64,000 nt of DNA from contig NZ_LXVX01000012.1 of assembly GCF_001650725.1 (NCBI RefSeq), positions 310,001-374,000 of the forward strand, given 5' to 3'. Below, in pieces: positions 8,570 through 16,749 of this stretch. The position numbers were made by a program, and so were the translations under genes. Under the pieces are notes generated by a model that was not told where the DNA came from, did not search any database, and saw only the letters and a list, made by a program, of their open reading frames with translations. This stretch comes from Sphingobium sp. TCM1. Its GTDB lineage: Bacteria > Pseudomonadota > Alphaproteobacteria > Sphingomonadales > Sphingomonadaceae. Position 1 is the stretch's first letter, and every line of letters starts with the position of its first letter.

Positions 8570-9082
8570 CTAAGGCTGCGGCAATCGCGACTTCATCGCG
8601 TCGATCCGGTCATTCTGCTGATCGACCAGGGCCAGCGTCGCGCTGCGCGCCGCGTCGACATCCTCGAGCCCGCCGCGCGCCTTGCCGTCGGCGATGGCGT
8701 TGCTCCGCTGAACATAAAGGGTGTCGAGGCTGGCAAGCGCCGACACGCTGTCGTTCCTCGCAGCTTCGAGCGAACTGATCGCCACCTGCGCGGAGACCCA
8801 GGCGTCGGATGAAACGGCAGCGCCGGACGCCGCGCCGACGGCGCGATCCGCCTTGGCATAGGCCGCGTCGAATGCCGCCGCGCCCTTGCCCGCCTGACCG
8901 AGGTGGCGTGCGATCTCCTCGGACAGCGCCGGGTCGGCTGGCACGGTGGCGGGCGCTGTGCCGACTTCGGCCATCGCGGCGCTTTCGATCGGCCGCTTGG
9001 CAAGCGAGGGATAGCCCTGCGGTGCGCCGGCGCAGCCCGACAGGAACAGGGCGAGGGCGGCAAAGAGGCGACGAGGGTTCAT
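8570..9082 (-). CDS. Small lipoprotein of unknown function
   Basis: About 170 residues. It begins MNPRRLFAALALFLSGC, a lipoprotein signal with lipobox LSGC, so it should be lipid-anchored. The mature part is alanine-rich and predicted largely helical (EEIARHLGQAGKGAAAF, AQVAISSLEAARNDSVSAL), possibly a short coiled coil. An alternative start three codons upstream (MQVM) at 9091 cannot be excluded. I do not recognise a named family. It lies just downstream of the Entner-Doudoroff operon on the same strand, with about 50 bases between, so it may be read through from eda. Confidence 0.75.
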   Translation of the reverse strand: MNPRRLFAALALFLSGCAGAPQGYPSLAKRPIESAAMAEVGTAPATVPADPALSEEIARHLGQAGKGAAAFDAAYAKADRAVGAASGAAVSSDAWVSAQVAISSLEAARNDSVSALASLDTLYVQRSNAIADGKARGGLEDVDAARSATLALVDQQNDRIDAMKSRLPQP

Positions 9083-9134
9083 GACCTGCATCTAGGACGG
9101 CCCGGCCCGGCGCGCAACCGATCCCGCATCATCC

Positions 9135-9758
9135 TTAACGGGGGAGGGCGGCGGCTTCGCGGGCCAGCGTTTCGATCCTGGCGGGGTCAACCGGCCCCTT
9201 GGGCACGACCCAACTGCCGCCGACGCATTTGATGAAGGGCTGGGCCAGCCATTCAGGGGCGCTTTGTGGCGTGATGCCGCCGGTAGGGCAGAAACGGGCC
9301 GTGTGCAGCGGCGCGGCGAGCGCCTTCAGCGCGGGGAGGCCACCCGAGGTTTCCGCCGGGAAGAATTTGAAATGGCTGAGCCCCATGTCCATGCCGCGCA
9401 TGATGTCGGCGGCGGTGGCGGTGCCCGGCAGGAAGGGAATCTTCGCTGCGATCGCCGCCTTGCCCAGCGGCTTGGTGAGGCCCGGGCTGACGATGAAGCG
9501 CGCGCCGGCCTCCATCGCCGCGTCGAGCTGCGCGGGGTTCAGCACCGTGCCTGCGCCGACGACCGCGCCCTCGACCTTGGCCATTTCACGGATCACGTCC
9601 AGCGCGGCGGGGGTGCGCAGAGTCACCTCCAGCGCGGGCAGGCCGCCCGCGACCAAAGCGCGCGCGATCGGCAGCGCGTCCTCGACTCGATCGACCACCA
9701 GCACCGGGATCACCGGGGCCAGTTCCATCACCTGCTCGACGGTCAGCTTGCTCATCAT
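9135..9758 (-). CDS. eda: 2-dehydro-3-deoxy-phosphogluconate (KDPG) aldolase
   Basis: A 207-residue class I aldolase that splits KDPG into pyruvate and glyceraldehyde 3-phosphate, the last step of the Entner-Doudoroff pathway. The Schiff-base lysine is K131 in SHFKFFPAE; E44 and R48 in LEVTLRT and the GAGTVL and PTGGI phosphate/carboxylate motifs are present. Cytosolic, probably trimeric. Two adjacent ATGs (9758, 9755) are possible; 9758 overlaps the glk stop by one base (TAATG). It is the last gene of zwf-edd-glk-eda. Confidence 0.97.
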   Translation of the reverse strand: MMSKLTVEQVMELAPVIPVLVVDRVEDALPIARALVAGGLPALEVTLRTPAALDVIREMAKVEGAVVGAGTVLNPAQLDAAMEAGARFIVSPGLTKPLGKAAIAAKIPFLPGTATAADIMRGMDMGLSHFKFFPAETSGGLPALKALAAPLHTARFCPTGGITPQSAPEWLAQPFIKCVGGSWVVPKGPVDPARIETLAREAAALPR

Positions 9759-10732
9759 TACTTCTCCCGGAATGCGGCTGCGGCCCCGAACAGGCCGATT
9801 TCATCGTGGATGGCCATGCGAATCGGTACGGTCGCCATCAGGCTTTCGAACCGGCCCTTGGCCGTGAAACGGGTATGGAAGCCGCTGTGCGGCAGAAAGT
9901 CGCGCATCCGTTGCGTCAGCCCACCGGCCAGCACCACGCTGTGCGGGCCATGGGCCAGGGCCAGGTCGCCCGCGACCGATCCGTAGCAGAGGCAGAACCG
10001 TTCCAGCGCGGCGCGCGCGAAGGGATCGCTGTCGTCCAGCGCGGCCTGCCACAATTCGGGGTCTTCCATCAGCATCACACGGTCATGGCCGATCGTCGCC
10101 AGCGCCTTGTAGATATAGTTGAGGCCCGGCCCGGACACGATCCGCTCCGTCGACACGCGCAGGAACTTGTCGCGCAGATAGGAGAGGATCTTCTCTTCCA
10201 TATGATCGAGCGGGGCGAAGTCCAGATGACCGCCTTCGGTCGCGATGACATGAGGATGTCCGTCATCATAGGCGATCATCGCGACGCCCAGGCCCGTGCC
10301 CGGACCCAGGATGGTGACACCGCCATCGCTCGGGAAGGGACGGTCCTCGCCGAACAGCAGCGGCAGATTTTCGTCCGGCAGGCGCGACACGGCGTGTGCC
10401 ACCGCTTCGAAATCATTGACCAGCCGCACGCCGCGCACGCCCAGATCGTCGGCCAGCGTATCGGCGCGGATCACCCAATTGCTATTGGTCAGCTTGATGA
10501 CCTCGCGCCCGATCGCGGTGGCGAAGGCGATCGAAGCGGCCTTGGGCAGGTCACCATTGCCGTCCTTCCGCTCATCCTCGGCGAAGGCGGCCCAGCAGGC
10601 CTGGAGGCTGGGATAGTCGGCCACCTTGTACTTGCGCACGGTGCCGAGCGTCGGCACGCCCTTCGCGTCCAATGAGGCGCGGGCGAAACGGGCGTTGGTC
10701 CCGCCGATGTCGGCGGCGATGATGTCGGTCAT
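9758..10732 (-). CDS. glk: Glucokinase
   Basis: A 324-residue glucokinase of the E. coli Glk family that makes glucose 6-phosphate for Zwf. The N-terminal phosphate motif is ADIGGTNARFA; the second nucleotide motif is ILGPGTGLGVAMI, followed by ATEGGHLDFAP with the zinc-free, glucose-contacting His/Glu cluster. Its stop overlaps the eda start. Upstream, 129 bases separate it from edd, and most of that gap is an imperfect palindromic repeat (10760-10850) that could shape transcript stability within the operon. Confidence 0.96.
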   Translation of the reverse strand: MTDIIAADIGGTNARFARASLDAKGVPTLGTVRKYKVADYPSLQACWAAFAEDERKDGNGDLPKAASIAFATAIGREVIKLTNSNWVIRADTLADDLGVRGVRLVNDFEAVAHAVSRLPDENLPLLFGEDRPFPSDGGVTILGPGTGLGVAMIAYDDGHPHVIATEGGHLDFAPLDHMEEKILSYLRDKFLRVSTERIVSGPGLNYIYKALATIGHDRVMLMEDPELWQAALDDSDPFARAALERFCLCYGSVAGDLALAHGPHSVVLAGGLTQRMRDFLPHSGFHTRFTAKGRFESLMATVPIRMAIHDEIGLFGAAAAFREK

Positions 10733-10759
10733 ATTGAGGCGCCTCGATTATATTCTGAT

Positions 10760-10850
10760 CGTCATCCCCGCGACCGCGGGGATTCAACTCCCGCCATGGC
10801 TTTCAGCCGCAACGCCGGGAGATGGATTTCCGCCTTCGCTGGAACGACGG
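10760..10850. repeat. Dispersed palindromic intergenic repeat, copy 1
   Basis: About 90 bases between edd and glk, inside the operon. The left arm begins GTCATCCCCGCGACCGCGG and the right arm carries GGAGATGGATTTCCGCC then GGAACGACGG, so the ends are imperfect inverted repeats. The same arms recur at 43530, 57793 and 62582. The family resembles the GTCATCCCCGCGAAGGCGGGG-type repeats common in proteobacterial intergenic DNA. Confidence 0.8.
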
Positions 10851-10861
10851 AGGTGATGATT

Positions 10862-12688
10862 TCAAAACTCGCTTTCCATCGCAGCCAGGATCGGCGAAGC
10901 GCCGGCTTCCGCCAGGTCGCTATGATGGCGGAACAAGGCGAACAGTTCGCGGCCCGTGTCATAGGGCGGCGGCGGAGCGGCGGGGATGTCCCGCGCGTTC
11001 CATGTCGCCGCGTCGACCAGCGCATCGACCGTGCCGCTCTCCGCGCACACGCGCACCATGTCGCCGTCGCGCAGCTTGCCGATCGGTCCGCCGCCCAAGG
11101 CTTCGGGCGACAGGTGGATGGCGGCAGGCACCTTGCCGGACGCGCCGGACATGCGACCGTCGGTCAGCAGCGCGACCTTGAAGCCGCGATCCTGCAAGAC
11201 GCCGAGCGCCGGGGTCAGCTTGTGCAGCTCGGGCATCCCGTTGGCCTTCGGCCCTTGGAAGCGGACCACGACCACGACGTCGCGCTCCAGCTCGCCCGCC
11301 TTGAATGCTCGCAACACATCGTCCTGGTCGTGGAAAACGGCGGCGGGCGCCTCGATCGTCCAGCGTTCCTTATCGACCGCGCTCACCTTCATGACGCAGC
11401 GGCCCAGATTGCCCTGGAGCAGCTTCATGCCCCCATCGGCCTGGAAAGGGTTGGCGGCCGGCCGCAGCATGGCTTCATCCCGCGAAGCCGGAACGTCGCG
11501 CCATTGCAGCGCCTCGTTTTCCAGCACCGGCTCCTTGCCATAATCGCTGAGGTCGGCCCGCGCGACCGTCATGATGTCGCGGTGTAGCAGGCCGGCGTCC
11601 AGCAGTTCGCGGATGATGACCGCCATGCCGCCCGCCGCGTGGAAATGATTAACGTCGCCCGATCCATTGGGATAGACCCTGGCCAGCAGCGGCACCACGT
11701 CGGAAATTTCGGCAAAGTCGGTCCAGTCGATACTGATTCCGGCCGCTCGTGCGATGGCGGGCAGGTGGATCGCATGGTTGGTGGAGCCCCCCGTCGCCAT
11801 CAGCCCGATGATCGCATTGACGATCGCCTTTTCATCGACGCAATGGCCGAGCGGCCGATAGTCATCTCCGTCCCAGCCGATGTCTGCGATCCGGTGCGTC
11901 GCCGCGCGGGTCAGTTCGCTGCGCAGCTTCGTGCCGGGATTGACGAAGGCGGCGCCGGGCATGTGCAGCCCCATCATCTCCATCATCATCTGGTTGGAAT
12001 TGGCCGTGCCGTAAAAGGTGCAGGTGCCCGCGCCATGGTAACTGGCGCTTTCGGACTCCAGCAACTCTTCCTTGCCGACCTTGCCCTCGGCATAGAGCTG
12101 GCGGATTCGCACCTTTTCCTTGTTGGCCAGGCCCGACGGCATCGGACCGGCGGGGATCAATATCGTCGGCAGATGGCCGAAGCGCAGCGCGCCGATCAGC
12201 AGGCCCGGTACGATCTTGTCGCAGATGCCGAGCAGCAGCGTGCCCTCGAACATCGCATGGCTGAGCGACACGGCGGTCGACAGGGCGATGGTGTCGCGGC
12301 TGAACAGCGACAGGTCCATGCCCGCCTGGCCCTGGGTTACGCCGTCGCACATGGCCGGCACGCCGCCTGCCACCTGCGCCGTGGCGCCCACTTCGCGCGC
12401 GGCGATCTTGATCTGCTCGGGATAGCGGCCATAGGGCTGATGCGCCGAGAGCATGTCGTTGTACGAGGTGACGATGCCGATGTTCATCGCCGCGCCCGTG
12501 CGGATGACGGCCTTGTCCTCGCCACTCGCGGCAAATCCATGGGCTAGGTTGCCGCAGGACAACTGGTCGCGATTGGTGCCGGCTTCGCGGCCGCGCTCGA
12601 TCAGGTCGAGATACTGGCGGCGGCGCGAAGCACTGCGCCGCACGATGCGCTCCGTCACCTGGGCGATTACGGGGTGAAGATCAGTCAT
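10862..12688 (-). CDS. edd: 6-phosphogluconate dehydratase
   Basis: A 608-residue IlvD/Edd family dehydratase that converts 6-phosphogluconate to KDPG. Conserved cluster cysteines are visible in [23 protein letters not shown] and [14 protein letters not shown]; further signatures are [13 protein letters not shown] and [14 protein letters not shown]. Length is normal. The ATG at 12688 overlaps the zwf stop by 8 bases, so the two are coupled. The enzyme is cytosolic and oxygen-sensitive in known members. Confidence 0.98.
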   Translation of the reverse strand: MTDLHPVIAQVTERIVRRSASRRRQYLDLIERGREAGTNRDQLSCGNLAHGFAASGEDKAVIRTGAAMNIGIVTSYNDMLSAHQPYGRYPEQIKIAAREVGATAQVAGGVPAMCDGVTQGQAGMDLSLFSRDTIALSTAVSLSHAMFEGTLLLGICDKIVPGLLIGALRFGHLPTILIPAGPMPSGLANKEKVRIRQLYAEGKVGKEELLESESASYHGAGTCTFYGTANSNQMMMEMMGLHMPGAAFVNPGTKLRSELTRAATHRIADIGWDGDDYRPLGHCVDEKAIVNAIIGLMATGGSTNHAIHLPAIARAAGISIDWTDFAEISDVVPLLARVYPNGSGDVNHFHAAGGMAVIIRELLDAGLLHRDIMTVARADLSDYGKEPVLENEALQWRDVPASRDEAMLRPAANPFQADGGMKLLQGNLGRCVMKVSAVDKERWTIEAPAAVFHDQDDVLRAFKAGELERDVVVVVRFQGPKANGMPELHKLTPALGVLQDRGFKVALLTDGRMSGASGKVPAAIHLSPEALGGGPIGKLRDGDMVRVCAESGTVDALVDAATWNARDIPAAPPPPYDTGRELFALFRHHSDLAEAGASPILAAMESEF

Positions 12689-14144
12689 GCCAGCTTGCTC
12701 CGTCGCGTTCGATCAGGGCAATGGCCGAGGACGGGCCCCAGTTCCCCGAAGAATAGGTGGAGGGCTTCACATGAGCCTCCTTCCACCCGTCGATGATGCT
12801 GTCGATCCAGGTCCATTGTGCCTCCACCTCGTCACGACGGACGAAAAGAGTGGCGTCGCCGGCCAGCAGATCCAGGATCAGCCGCTCATAGGCGATGCGG
12901 CGGCGCTGTCCGGCGAAGGCGGCGGTCAGCGACACGTCGAGCGTGACCTCCTCGAGATGGACCTGCCGCTCCAGGCCCGGCCTTTTGCTCATGATCTGGA
13001 GGCGGATATATTCTTCCGGCTGCAAGCGGATGACCAGCGTGTTGGGTTCCAGTCCCGTGCCATGGCCATCGCGGCCGAAGATGCTGTGCCGGACCGGCTT
13101 GAACTGGATGACGATTTCCGACTGGCGCGCGGGCATCCGCTTGCCGGTGCGCAGGTAGAAGGGGACGCCCTGCCAGCGCCAATTGTCGACAAACGCCTTC
13201 AACGCGACGAAGGTCTCGGTGTCAGATGGCTTGCCCAGTTCGTCAGCATAGCCGGTGACGATCTGCCCCTGCACCGCGCCGGGCGTATATTGGCCGCGCA
13301 CGCTGTGGGTCTTGACCGTCTCGTCGGTCATCGGGCGCAGCGACCGCAGCGCCTTCACCTTCTCGTCGCGGACGGAGGTCGGGTCCATCCTTGCGGGCGG
13401 CTCCATGGCGATGATCGACAGGATCTGGAGCATGTGATTCTGCACCATGTCGCGCAGCGCGCCGACGCCGTCATAATAGGAGACGCGCCCTTCGAGACCC
13501 ACCGTCTCGCCGACGGTAATCTGTACATGGTCGATCGCGCTGGCGTTCCACAGCGGTTCGAACATCACGTTGCCGAAACGCAGGGCGAGCAGGTTCTGGA
13601 CCGTTTCCTTGCCCAGATAATGATCGACACGGAAAATCTGCTCCTCCGCGAACAGCGCGCCGATGCCGTCATTCACCTCTCTCGAGGAGGCGAGATCCTT
13701 GCCGATGGGCTTTTCCATCGCGATCCGGGTCTTGGGCGTAATCAGGCCGGCGTCGGCCAGTCCCTGCGCGGTCGGCGCGAAAAGCGAGGGCGGCGTCGAC
13801 AGATAGACGGACAGGCCGCGCTCCAGGCGGCCGTCGATGCGTGCGGCGAGCGCTGCGAACTGCGCGCTATTGCCCGCCTCGACCGGCTGATATCCGATCA
13901 TCGTGCGAAATGTCGCCGCAATCGCCGGATCATAGCGGTCGGCGGGCAGGAACTGCTCCAGCGCGGCGCAGACTTCGTTGCGGAAATCCTCGTCCTCCAT
14001 CTCCGACCGGCCCGATGCGACGATCAGGAAGTCTTCGGGCAGCAACCCGTCCGACAGGAGGTTGTAGAGCGACGGGAATATCATGCGGCGGGCCAGGTCG
14101 CCGGTGGCGCCGAATAACAGGAACGTGGCAGACGGCTCGGTCAA
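12681..14144 (-). CDS. zwf: Glucose-6-phosphate 1-dehydrogenase
   Basis: A 487-residue NADP-type dehydrogenase, first step from glucose 6-phosphate into the Entner-Doudoroff route. [19 protein letters not shown] is the nucleotide fold; [15 protein letters not shown] holds the catalytic His and Lys; EKPIGKDL is also present. The start codon is TTG (14142-14144, MTEPSATF), supported by AAGGA about seven bases upstream and by the lack of an ATG at the conserved N-terminus. It leads the operon zwf-edd-glk-eda and has a good sigma70-type promoter at 14195-14222. Confidence 0.97.
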   Translation of the reverse strand: MTEPSATFLLFGATGDLARRMIFPSLYNLLSDGLLPEDFLIVASGRSEMEDEDFRNEVCAALEQFLPADRYDPAIAATFRTMIGYQPVEAGNSAQFAALAARIDGRLERGLSVYLSTPPSLFAPTAQGLADAGLITPKTRIAMEKPIGKDLASSREVNDGIGALFAEEQIFRVDHYLGKETVQNLLALRFGNVMFEPLWNASAIDHVQITVGETVGLEGRVSYYDGVGALRDMVQNHMLQILSIIAMEPPARMDPTSVRDEKVKALRSLRPMTDETVKTHSVRGQYTPGAVQGQIVTGYADELGKPSDTETFVALKAFVDNWRWQGVPFYLRTGKRMPARQSEIVIQFKPVRHSIFGRDGHGTGLEPNTLVIRLQPEEYIRLQIMSKRPGLERQVHLEEVTLDVSLTAAFAGQRRRIAYERLILDLLAGDATLFVRRDEVEAQWTWIDSIIDGWKEAHVKPSTYSSGNWGPSSAIALIERDGASWHD

Positions 14145-14194
14145 AGGAAGATCCTTCTCCGTTTGTAAGTTGTCTATGTCTGCACGATGCCGCC

Positions 14195-14222
14195 CTTATA
14201 GCGTGCGCGGATCGTTACGCAA
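14195..14222 (-). promoter_or_regulatory. Predicted zwf operon promoter
   Basis: Read on the minus strand: TTGCGT (-35, 14217-14222), a 16-base spacer and TATAAG (-10, 14195-14200). This places a transcript start about 45 bases before the TTG of zwf. Sequence match only. Confidence 0.55.
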
Positions 14223-14294
14223 GAAGCCTATCGAGCACGGCCTTCAACCGCAACATTATGGGTCCGGGCGCGCCCAATCCGCTGGAATCAGGCT

Positions 14295-14346
14295 GTCCTC
14301 AAGATCGGCGTCCGTCGGGGCTGCGAAGCCGACGCACACTGAGGAC
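14295..14346. other. Long hairpin between merC-family gene and zwf
   Basis: Outer arms GTCCTCA (14295-14301) and TGAGGAC (14340-14346) pair perfectly, and inside them CGTC/GACG and GGCT/AGCC arms close a GCGA tetraloop. It could end or stabilise the MerC-family transcript, but no T-run follows. Confidence 0.45.
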
Positions 14347-14409
14347 GCGCATATCGTCCGGATGATTCGCCCTGCGTCCGCCGCTGCGCAATGTCGGGAT
14401 CGTGTCGAT

Positions 14410-14835
14410 TCAGGATGACACGGTTTTCATCCTGGTGCTCCGCCAGTTTAGGATATGCGCGCCGGCCAGAAGGGCGCTGCCCGTCAAAGTCCATGCGGCT
14501 TCGTGCAGCGCGCCTTCTACCAATAGCGCGCCGATGCTCATCGCGAGCAGGCCCGACAGGCCGAAGAATAGCGGCAACCGCTTGCCATGTCGGCGCCGCC
14601 CTCCGCGCAGCGCGACCAGGCTAGTCGGAATCGCTATCGCGAGCATGACGATATGGAAGGTCTCGCCGGGGTCGACGCGTGTCGCCAGCGCTGGAAGCAG
14701 GGCGAAGAGCAGGGGCAGTCCGATGCAATGGAGGGTGCAAAGCGACGAGGCGCAGACAGCGAATCCGTCGAGCCAGTTCCGCGCGGTTCCTCCATTTTCC
14801 GTAGTCGCCCGACCAATGGTCCTGCAAGAAGCCAT
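14410..14835 (-). CDS. MerC domain membrane protein
   Basis: A 141-residue integral membrane protein with about four hydrophobic helices. The first carries the MerC signature with paired cysteines, CASSLCTLHCIGLPLLF, which in mercury transporters binds a thiophilic metal. No mer operon surrounds it, so mercury is unlikely to be its main substrate. A near-perfect Zur-type palindrome (14845-14863) sits directly upstream of the start, which suggests a zinc-responsive role; that is inference. The start MASCRTIG has only a weak GGA ribosome binding site. Confidence 0.85.
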   Translation of the reverse strand: MASCRTIGRATTENGGTARNWLDGFAVCASSLCTLHCIGLPLLFALLPALATRVDPGETFHIVMLAIAIPTSLVALRGGRRRHGKRLPLFFGLSGLLAMSIGALLVEGALHEAAWTLTGSALLAGAHILNWRSTRMKTVSS

Positions 14836-14844
14836 ATCTTGTCC

Positions 14845-14863
14845 AATGATATAATATTACATT
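14845..14863 (-). promoter_or_regulatory. Predicted Zur box
   Basis: AATGATATAATATTACATT is a dyad of form AATG-N2-ATA-N-TAT-N2-CATT. It matches the core of the known Zur consensus (AATGTTATANTATAACATT). It lies 10-28 bases before the MerC-family start, overlapping where a -10 element would be, as expected for repression. Confidence 0.65.
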
Positions 14864-14982
14864 GATGGTCAGATGGAGGCGCCAGGGGGCATAGTCAAGC
14901 ACGCGGATCACGCTTTGAGCCGTCAATCCGATTTTCGGCTGGACGCCCGCGGCGGATTTTGCCATCTGGCGGCACCAGCCGT

Positions 14983-15067
14983 GCGGGTGTGGTGAAATTG
15001 GTAGACGCGCCGGACTCAAAATCCGGTTCCGAAAGGAGTGTCGGTTCGAGCCCGACCACCCGCACCA
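14983..15067 (+). tRNA. tRNA-Leu (CAA)
   Basis: An 85-nt tRNA with acceptor stem GCGGGTG/CACCCGC, discriminator A and encoded CCA. The anticodon stem-loop CCGGACTCAAAATCCGG gives anticodon CAA, reading UUG. A long variable arm (TTCCGAAAGGAGTGTC) and T-arm GGTTCGAGCC are typical of tRNA-Leu. Confidence 0.97.
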
Positions 15068-15291
15068 TCCTTTGACGGGAACGGCCTGAGTCTTGCCGAT
15101 CCCCTCGACCCATTCTCCAATTCCCGACGTAGCGTGCTATTAGGCCGCCCAACAGGGTGAGGCGCGTTGCGCGCGCCGGTCATCTCGGGCATTATCGATC
15201 GGGCCGCGCTCGCGCATGATGAATTTCCGGAACAGGAAGATCATGTGGGGGAACGAAATGCGCGTGGTTTTGGGATGTCAGGCTTTTGTCG

Positions 15292-16749
15292 ATGGAAACG
15301 CAGGCTTGGGGAAGGCTTGCCTTACGCGCTCGATGGATGCCGGCCGCAGCCATCCTGGTGGCGTCATGGTCGTTGATCTCGTCCGGCACTGCGCAGGCAC
15401 AGCAAAATCTGCTGTTACCGCCCAATTCCGAACCCTTTTCCCGTCCCGTCCGCTCCGACCCGCTGCTCGACCTTGCGCGCCAGGTCGGCCCGATCGGACC
15501 GTTGCGCGACGAGGTGCAATCCGCGGTGGAAACCAACGCGGTACTTGACGAAGCGCGCGCAGGGGAGCGGGAGGCGGAGGCAGCACGGATGCAGGCTCGC
15601 TCGGTACTTTTCCCGTCGCTCGACCTGACGGTCGATGCGAACCGGTCTTTCGCGCGCAATTTCTCGAATGATCCGGGCAACATAATCGAACGCGCCCGGC
15701 CGGAGGGGCGAACCGACGCGTCGGCATCCGTCCGCCAGCGGCTGCTCGATTTCGGCGCCACCTCCAGTCGTATCAATGCCGGCAATGCGCGGGTCGAGGC
15801 GGCGCGGACCACGACCCTGGGCTATGGCGCGGATGTCGCGCTTCGGCTCGTCACCGCCTGGTACTCCATTTTCGCGCAACGGCTGATGGAGCAGGCGGCG
15901 CTGGAATATGCCCAGCGTCAGACCGTATTGCGCGCGGCGGTGGAGCGGCGCATCGCTCAGGGTTTTTCGGCCAGGGGCGACCTGCCGCGGATCGACAGCT
16001 CCATCGCGACGATTCAGACCCGGCTGGCCAGCTTCCGCCGGGACCGGGCCAGCGCGGAGGCGCAATATCGCGCGCTCGCAGGACATGATGCGCCCGAATG
16101 GATCCGCCGCGTCTCGTTACCCGACGACGTGCAGGGGCGTGAGGCGCTGGAGGCGCTGGTTCTGCGTGCGCCGGCCGTGCAGAAGGCCGACGCGGAAGCG
16201 CGCGCCGCCCGGCAGGATGCGCGTGCCGTTCGCGCCGAGCGCCTGCCGACCGTAGCGGCGGGCGTGGATGCGGGGCGTTATGGCGTGTTCGAAAACTCGG
16301 GCGACTATGACGTGCGCGGCCGCCTCATTCTGCGCGCGCAGATCGGCGTCGGGATCAACGCGCGCGCCGATCAGGCGACGGCGCGGGCTGACGCGGCGGA
16401 GGCCTATGCCGCGCGCATCCGTCGCGAAGCGCTGCGCGACGCCGAAATCGCCTGGGCGGATGTGCATGGACTTGAAGCGCAGCTTGCGGCGGCAGAGGCG
16501 GCCTATCTTGCCAGCCGCACCAATCGCGACGTTTATGCCACCCGGTTCGAAACCTCGGGCGGCACCCTTTTCGATCTCATCACGTCCGAAGACAATTATT
16601 TCTATTCCATCGCGACCTATGTCCAGACGCTGGCGGAGCGCGACCTGTCGCGCTTCATCCTGCGCGGTCGGACCGGGCGGCTGCTCGACGATCTGTCGAT
16701 CCGGGTCGATTCGGCCGACGGTCGCAATGACGGGAACCCCACGCCATGA
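15292..16749 (+). CDS. TolC-family outer membrane protein of a type I secretion system
   Basis: About 485 residues. The N-terminus has a basic region and a hydrophobic stretch ending AQAQQ, a likely signal peptidase I site. The mature protein is an internally duplicated, helical TolC/outer membrane efflux protein (DFGATSSRINAGNARVEAA, FETSGGTLFDLITSEDNYF). It should form the outer membrane channel for the ABC transporter and HlyD adaptor that follow. ATG 15292 was chosen; a TTG two codons upstream also fits. Its 3' end overlaps the next ATG by 4 bases. The arrangement resembles LapE-LapB-LapC adhesin exporters, but no large adhesin lies upstream. Confidence 0.9.
   Translation: METQAWGRLALRARWMPAAAILVASWSLISSGTAQAQQNLLLPPNSEPFSRPVRSDPLLDLARQVGPIGPLRDEVQSAVETNAVLDEARAGEREAEAARMQARSVLFPSLDLTVDANRSFARNFSNDPGNIIERARPEGRTDASASVRQRLLDFGATSSRINAGNARVEAARTTTLGYGADVALRLVTAWYSIFAQRLMEQAALEYAQRQTVLRAAVERRIAQGFSARGDLPRIDSSIATIQTRLASFRRDRASAEAQYRALAGHDAPEWIRRVSLPDDVQGREALEALVLRAPAVQKADAEARAARQDARAVRAERLPTVAAGVDAGRYGVFENSGDYDVRGRLILRAQIGVGINARADQATARADAAEAYAARIRREALRDAEIAWADVHGLEAQLAAAEAAYLASRTNRDVYATRFETSGGTLFDLITSEDNYFYSIATYVQTLAERDLSRFILRGRTGRLLDDLSIRVDSADGRNDGNPTP

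Noticed and set aside
14983..15067. Integration site for a mobile island at tRNA-Leu
   Set aside because: I saw no duplicated tRNA 3' end, integrase or compositional break downstream.
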